Assembly (NCBI GenBank): GCA_944391285.1 | Contig: CALXSY010000006.1 | Coordinates: 1 to 64,000 of the forward strand | Length of the DNA stretch: 64,000 nucleotides | Direction: 5' to 3' | Source: an uncultured Clostridia bacterium | GTDB taxonomy: Bacteria > Bacillota > Peptococcia > Peptococcales > Peptococcaceae | In this document: piece by piece, positions 62,564-64,000 of the stretch | How positions within the stretch are numbered: the first letter of the stretch is position 1 | How the letters are laid out: every line of letters begins with the position of its first letter | The notes under the pieces: model-generated | What the model saw: only the letters and a program-made list of their open reading frames with translations | Told to the model about the DNA's origin: nothing | Databases searched by the model: none | Program-made: the position numbers and the translations under genes

Positions 62564-63008
62564 TTTTTACTCTTTTATGCCAAGAATTTCTCAGATACCA
62601 CCCTATATAAACAATCCCAAAAATCACCAGACCCAAGTTAAGCAAAATATCACAAGCAAAGATTAGGTTTTCCCAGCTGTTAAAGCTAATCAGCGCCAGA
62701 GGATCTGCGATAAGAGTGATTATATTGCCCCAGCTCAAAAAGCCGCCGAAAATAACTCCCCCTAAAGCACAAAAAAGATTGCGCATAAAAATAGAGGGCA
62801 GTATCACTAATGCCACTAAAATAGACATAATTAGCAAAAAATCCCCAAAATCGCTAAACTCTACTATCCCTACATAGCTATTTTGGGCATATTCATAGTA
62901 AATATCGTGCCAAGCAAGCAAATCAGCTGCTGCCACGGTCACACCATAAGCATACAAAATTACTATAAATACTATTTGCACTAAGAGCCAGAAAAACCTA
63001 TCAACCAT
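62559..63008 (-). CDS. Four-helix membrane protein of unknown function (diverged paralogue 2)
   Basis: A 149-aa protein with four hydrophobic segments. It aligns with its two neighbours mainly in the C-terminal half: FNSWENLIFACDILLNLGLV against FGNYETIIFACDIWFSLVLA, and the loops are different. It thus is an older copy. The stop codon TAG is part of the AGGAG of the following gene. Function unknown. Confidence 0.75.
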   Translation of the reverse strand: MVDRFFWLLVQIVFIVILYAYGVTVAAADLLAWHDIYYEYAQNSYVGIVEFSDFGDFLLIMSILVALVILPSIFMRNLFCALGGVIFGGFLSWGNIITLIADPLALISFNSWENLIFACDILLNLGLVIFGIVYIGWYLRNSWHKRVKS

Positions 63009-63038
63009 TATCTTTGCCTCCTTTTTGCTGAATTTTGT

Positions 63039-63473
63039 TTATCTATTTTTTATTCGCTGTTTTAGATACCAAACCACATAGCTTATGCTAAATAGGGCTA
63101 AGACAAGATTAAACCAAATTTCGCAGGCAAAGATAATAGTTTCATAATTGCCGAAAGGAAGCAGCTGTCTGGGATCCCTAAAAAGTGCATCGTATTTGCT
63201 GAAGCTGATAAAGGCGCTATAAAGAGCAGTCAAAACAGCGCAATACAAATTTTTTGCCAAAAGAATGGCACAAAAGGCGATGATCAGCATGGATAATAGT
63301 ATAATCAGCTCAGCTATCAAGCTGTCAGCAGTCGCTTCACTGACGTAATCTCGCCAGCGATACTCAGTCCTGCCTTCTGCCATAAATACAGATGCTAACA
63401 TGTAGAACAAACTAACCGCTGTATACACCACAGACAAGACTACCTGTCCTGACCACCATTTTTTGCTTTTCAT
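63039..63473 (-). CDS. Four-helix membrane protein of unknown function (paralogue 1)
   Basis: A 144-aa protein with four hydrophobic segments, about 85% identical by eye to the one at 62105-62545 (for example FCAILLAKNLYCAVLTALYS in both, one residue apart). Differences concentrate at the second half of helix 1 and in a loop (DALFRDP versus EVLLRDP). The duplicated DNA includes its ribosome binding site. Function unknown. Confidence 0.78.
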   Translation of the reverse strand: MKSKKWWSGQVVLSVVYTAVSLFYMLASVFMAEGRTEYRWRDYVSEATADSLIAELIILLSMLIIAFCAILLAKNLYCAVLTALYSAFISFSKYDALFRDPRQLLPFGNYETIIFACEIWFNLVLALFSISYVVWYLKQRIKNR

Positions 63474-63498
63474 CGCCCAGCCACTCCTCTAACTATTT

Positions 63499-63954
63499 TT
63501 ATTTCGGATACAGTACAGAATTCCCAAAATACTTATATGCAAGTCTCTGACCTATACCATCACTTTCGCTCGTTTCTGCTGTTTTCGCATGATTATATGC
63601 AAATTCTCTCATTTTTTCACTTCCCATTGCTATCCAGGGAGCAGCAATGCTCAAACCGCTCTTAGCCACAGTTGCCGATAAATCTCTCAAATCGCCTAAA
63701 CCTTCCGAAAAATCATACCCGCCTGCGTGAAGTAAAATTTCTGCGCTGACTTCTTTATCGGGAATATTGAGCTCATAACCGTTTTTTGCCTTAAACTGGC
63801 TTTTAATTTCTTGAGTAAGTCCCATTAAATAATCTTTATCGTACAGCTTGCCTCTAAAATTATCATCTCTTAAATCCAGTGAAAATCCATCATCAGTAAA
63901 GCGAATTTTAAACTTGTCCCCATTATAAAAATGAGTTTCATAATTATTTGCCAT
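63499..63954 (-). CDS. Soluble protein of unknown function, first gene of the right-end operon
   Basis: A 151-aa soluble protein with charged N-terminus (HFYNGDKFKIRFTDDGFSLDL) and a glycine-rich middle (HAGGYDFSEGLGDLRDL). No signal peptide, no membrane helix, no recognised domain. It has its own promoter and SD (GGGAGAG) and is followed by three membrane paralogues. Soluble protein plus repeated membrane proteins recall a toxin with immunity genes, but nothing in the sequence proves that. Confidence 0.72.
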   Translation of the reverse strand: MANNYETHFYNGDKFKIRFTDDGFSLDLRDDNFRGKLYDKDYLMGLTQEIKSQFKAKNGYELNIPDKEVSAEILLHAGGYDFSEGLGDLRDLSATVAKSGLSIAAPWIAMGSEKMREFAYNHAKTAETSESDGIGQRLAYKYFGNSVLYPK

Positions 63955-63971
63955 TTTTCTTCTCTCCCTTT

Positions 63972-63999
63972 ATTATACATATTTTTACAATTTTGTCAA
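63972..63999 (-). promoter_or_regulatory. sigma-A promoter of the right-end operon
   Basis: TTGACA (63999-63994), 16 bp, TATAAT (63977-63972) on the minus strand, 18 bp before the first start codon. It shows the four-gene unit begins inside the window. Confidence 0.8.
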
Positions 64000-64000
64000 C

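Noticed and set aside
1-64000. CRISPR arrays, prophage, insertion sequences, rRNA
   Set aside because: No regularly spaced repeats, integrase, transposase, structural phage genes or rRNA-like sequence seen.

Overview
The window looks like a chromosomal segment of an anaerobic, probably endospore-forming Bacillota (Firmicutes) of the Clostridia type. It carries PolC-type DNA polymerase III, the HrcA/CIRCE heat-shock system, a T-box leader, a TmcAL/DUF177/L32 cluster with YlbJ, the YlzJ-TepA pair, a radical-SAM SCIFF maturase, ferredoxin-linked 2-oxoacid oxidoreductase genes and 2-hydroxyacyl-CoA-dehydratase-type activases. Most genes are housekeeping or metabolic. I see no prophage, insertion sequence, CRISPR array or replication origin. 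The genus cannot be fixed from the sequence alone.

Layout. 0-5 kb: rpmF and its DUF177 partner read left; tmcAL and ylbJ read right; a left-reading trio encodes a PRC-barrel protein, a 59-aa zinc ribbon and an AI-2E-family permease. 5-9.4 kb: a consensus promoter and a T-box leader (apparent specifier UAC, Tyr) precede an AMP-forming acyl-CoA ligase and iorA-iorB. 9.4-13 kb: argH-tmk-smpB-EamA transporter, read left, then tRNA-Leu(CAG). 13.1-13.3 kb: a free-standing promoter-to-terminator unit that looks like a small RNA. 13.3-25 kb, read left: YraN, an FAD oxidoreductase, YlzJ-TepA, a 45-aa membrane protein, DUF1653, a two-gene acyl-CoA-dehydratase activase module, an unknown protein with a PF06541 membrane protein, and TrkH-TrkA potassium uptake. 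25-31.6 kb, read right: an ECF transporter with two ATPases and an apparent S component fused in one chain, two small proteins, and a SulP transporter with a partner of unknown function. 31.6-44 kb, read left: ECF sigma/anti-sigma pair, tRNA-Thr(TGT), a LysM-G5-M23 cell-wall protein, lipoprotein/ABC-F/zinc-ribbon/SCIFF maturase, and a MarR-controlled heterodimeric ABC exporter. 44-50.5 kb: hrcA, an archaeal-type (group III) chaperonin, grpE, dnaK, dnaJ. 50.5-57.6 kb: a candidate structured RNA, a Fur-boxed CoA-disulfide-reductase-like flavoprotein with rhodanese, and envelope and regulator genes. 57.6-62 kb: polC. 62-64 kb: a self-contained four-gene unit with three tandem paralogous membrane proteins behind an unrecognised soluble protein.

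Points of greatest interest: the group III chaperonin inserted between hrcA and grpE; the Tyr-type T-box on ligase-iorAB, which argues for arylacetate salvage into aromatic amino acids rather than catabolism; two candidate small RNAs, one with competing helices; three hairpins or palindromes placed on start sites or promoters; an EcfA-EcfA-S fusion; a SCIFF maturase without an adjacent precursor; and the duplicated membrane-protein cassette at the right end. Several genes too short for ordinary ORF calling (59, 45 and 54 aa) are annotated from good ribosome binding sites. No computation or database search was possible; family calls rest on recognisable motifs.
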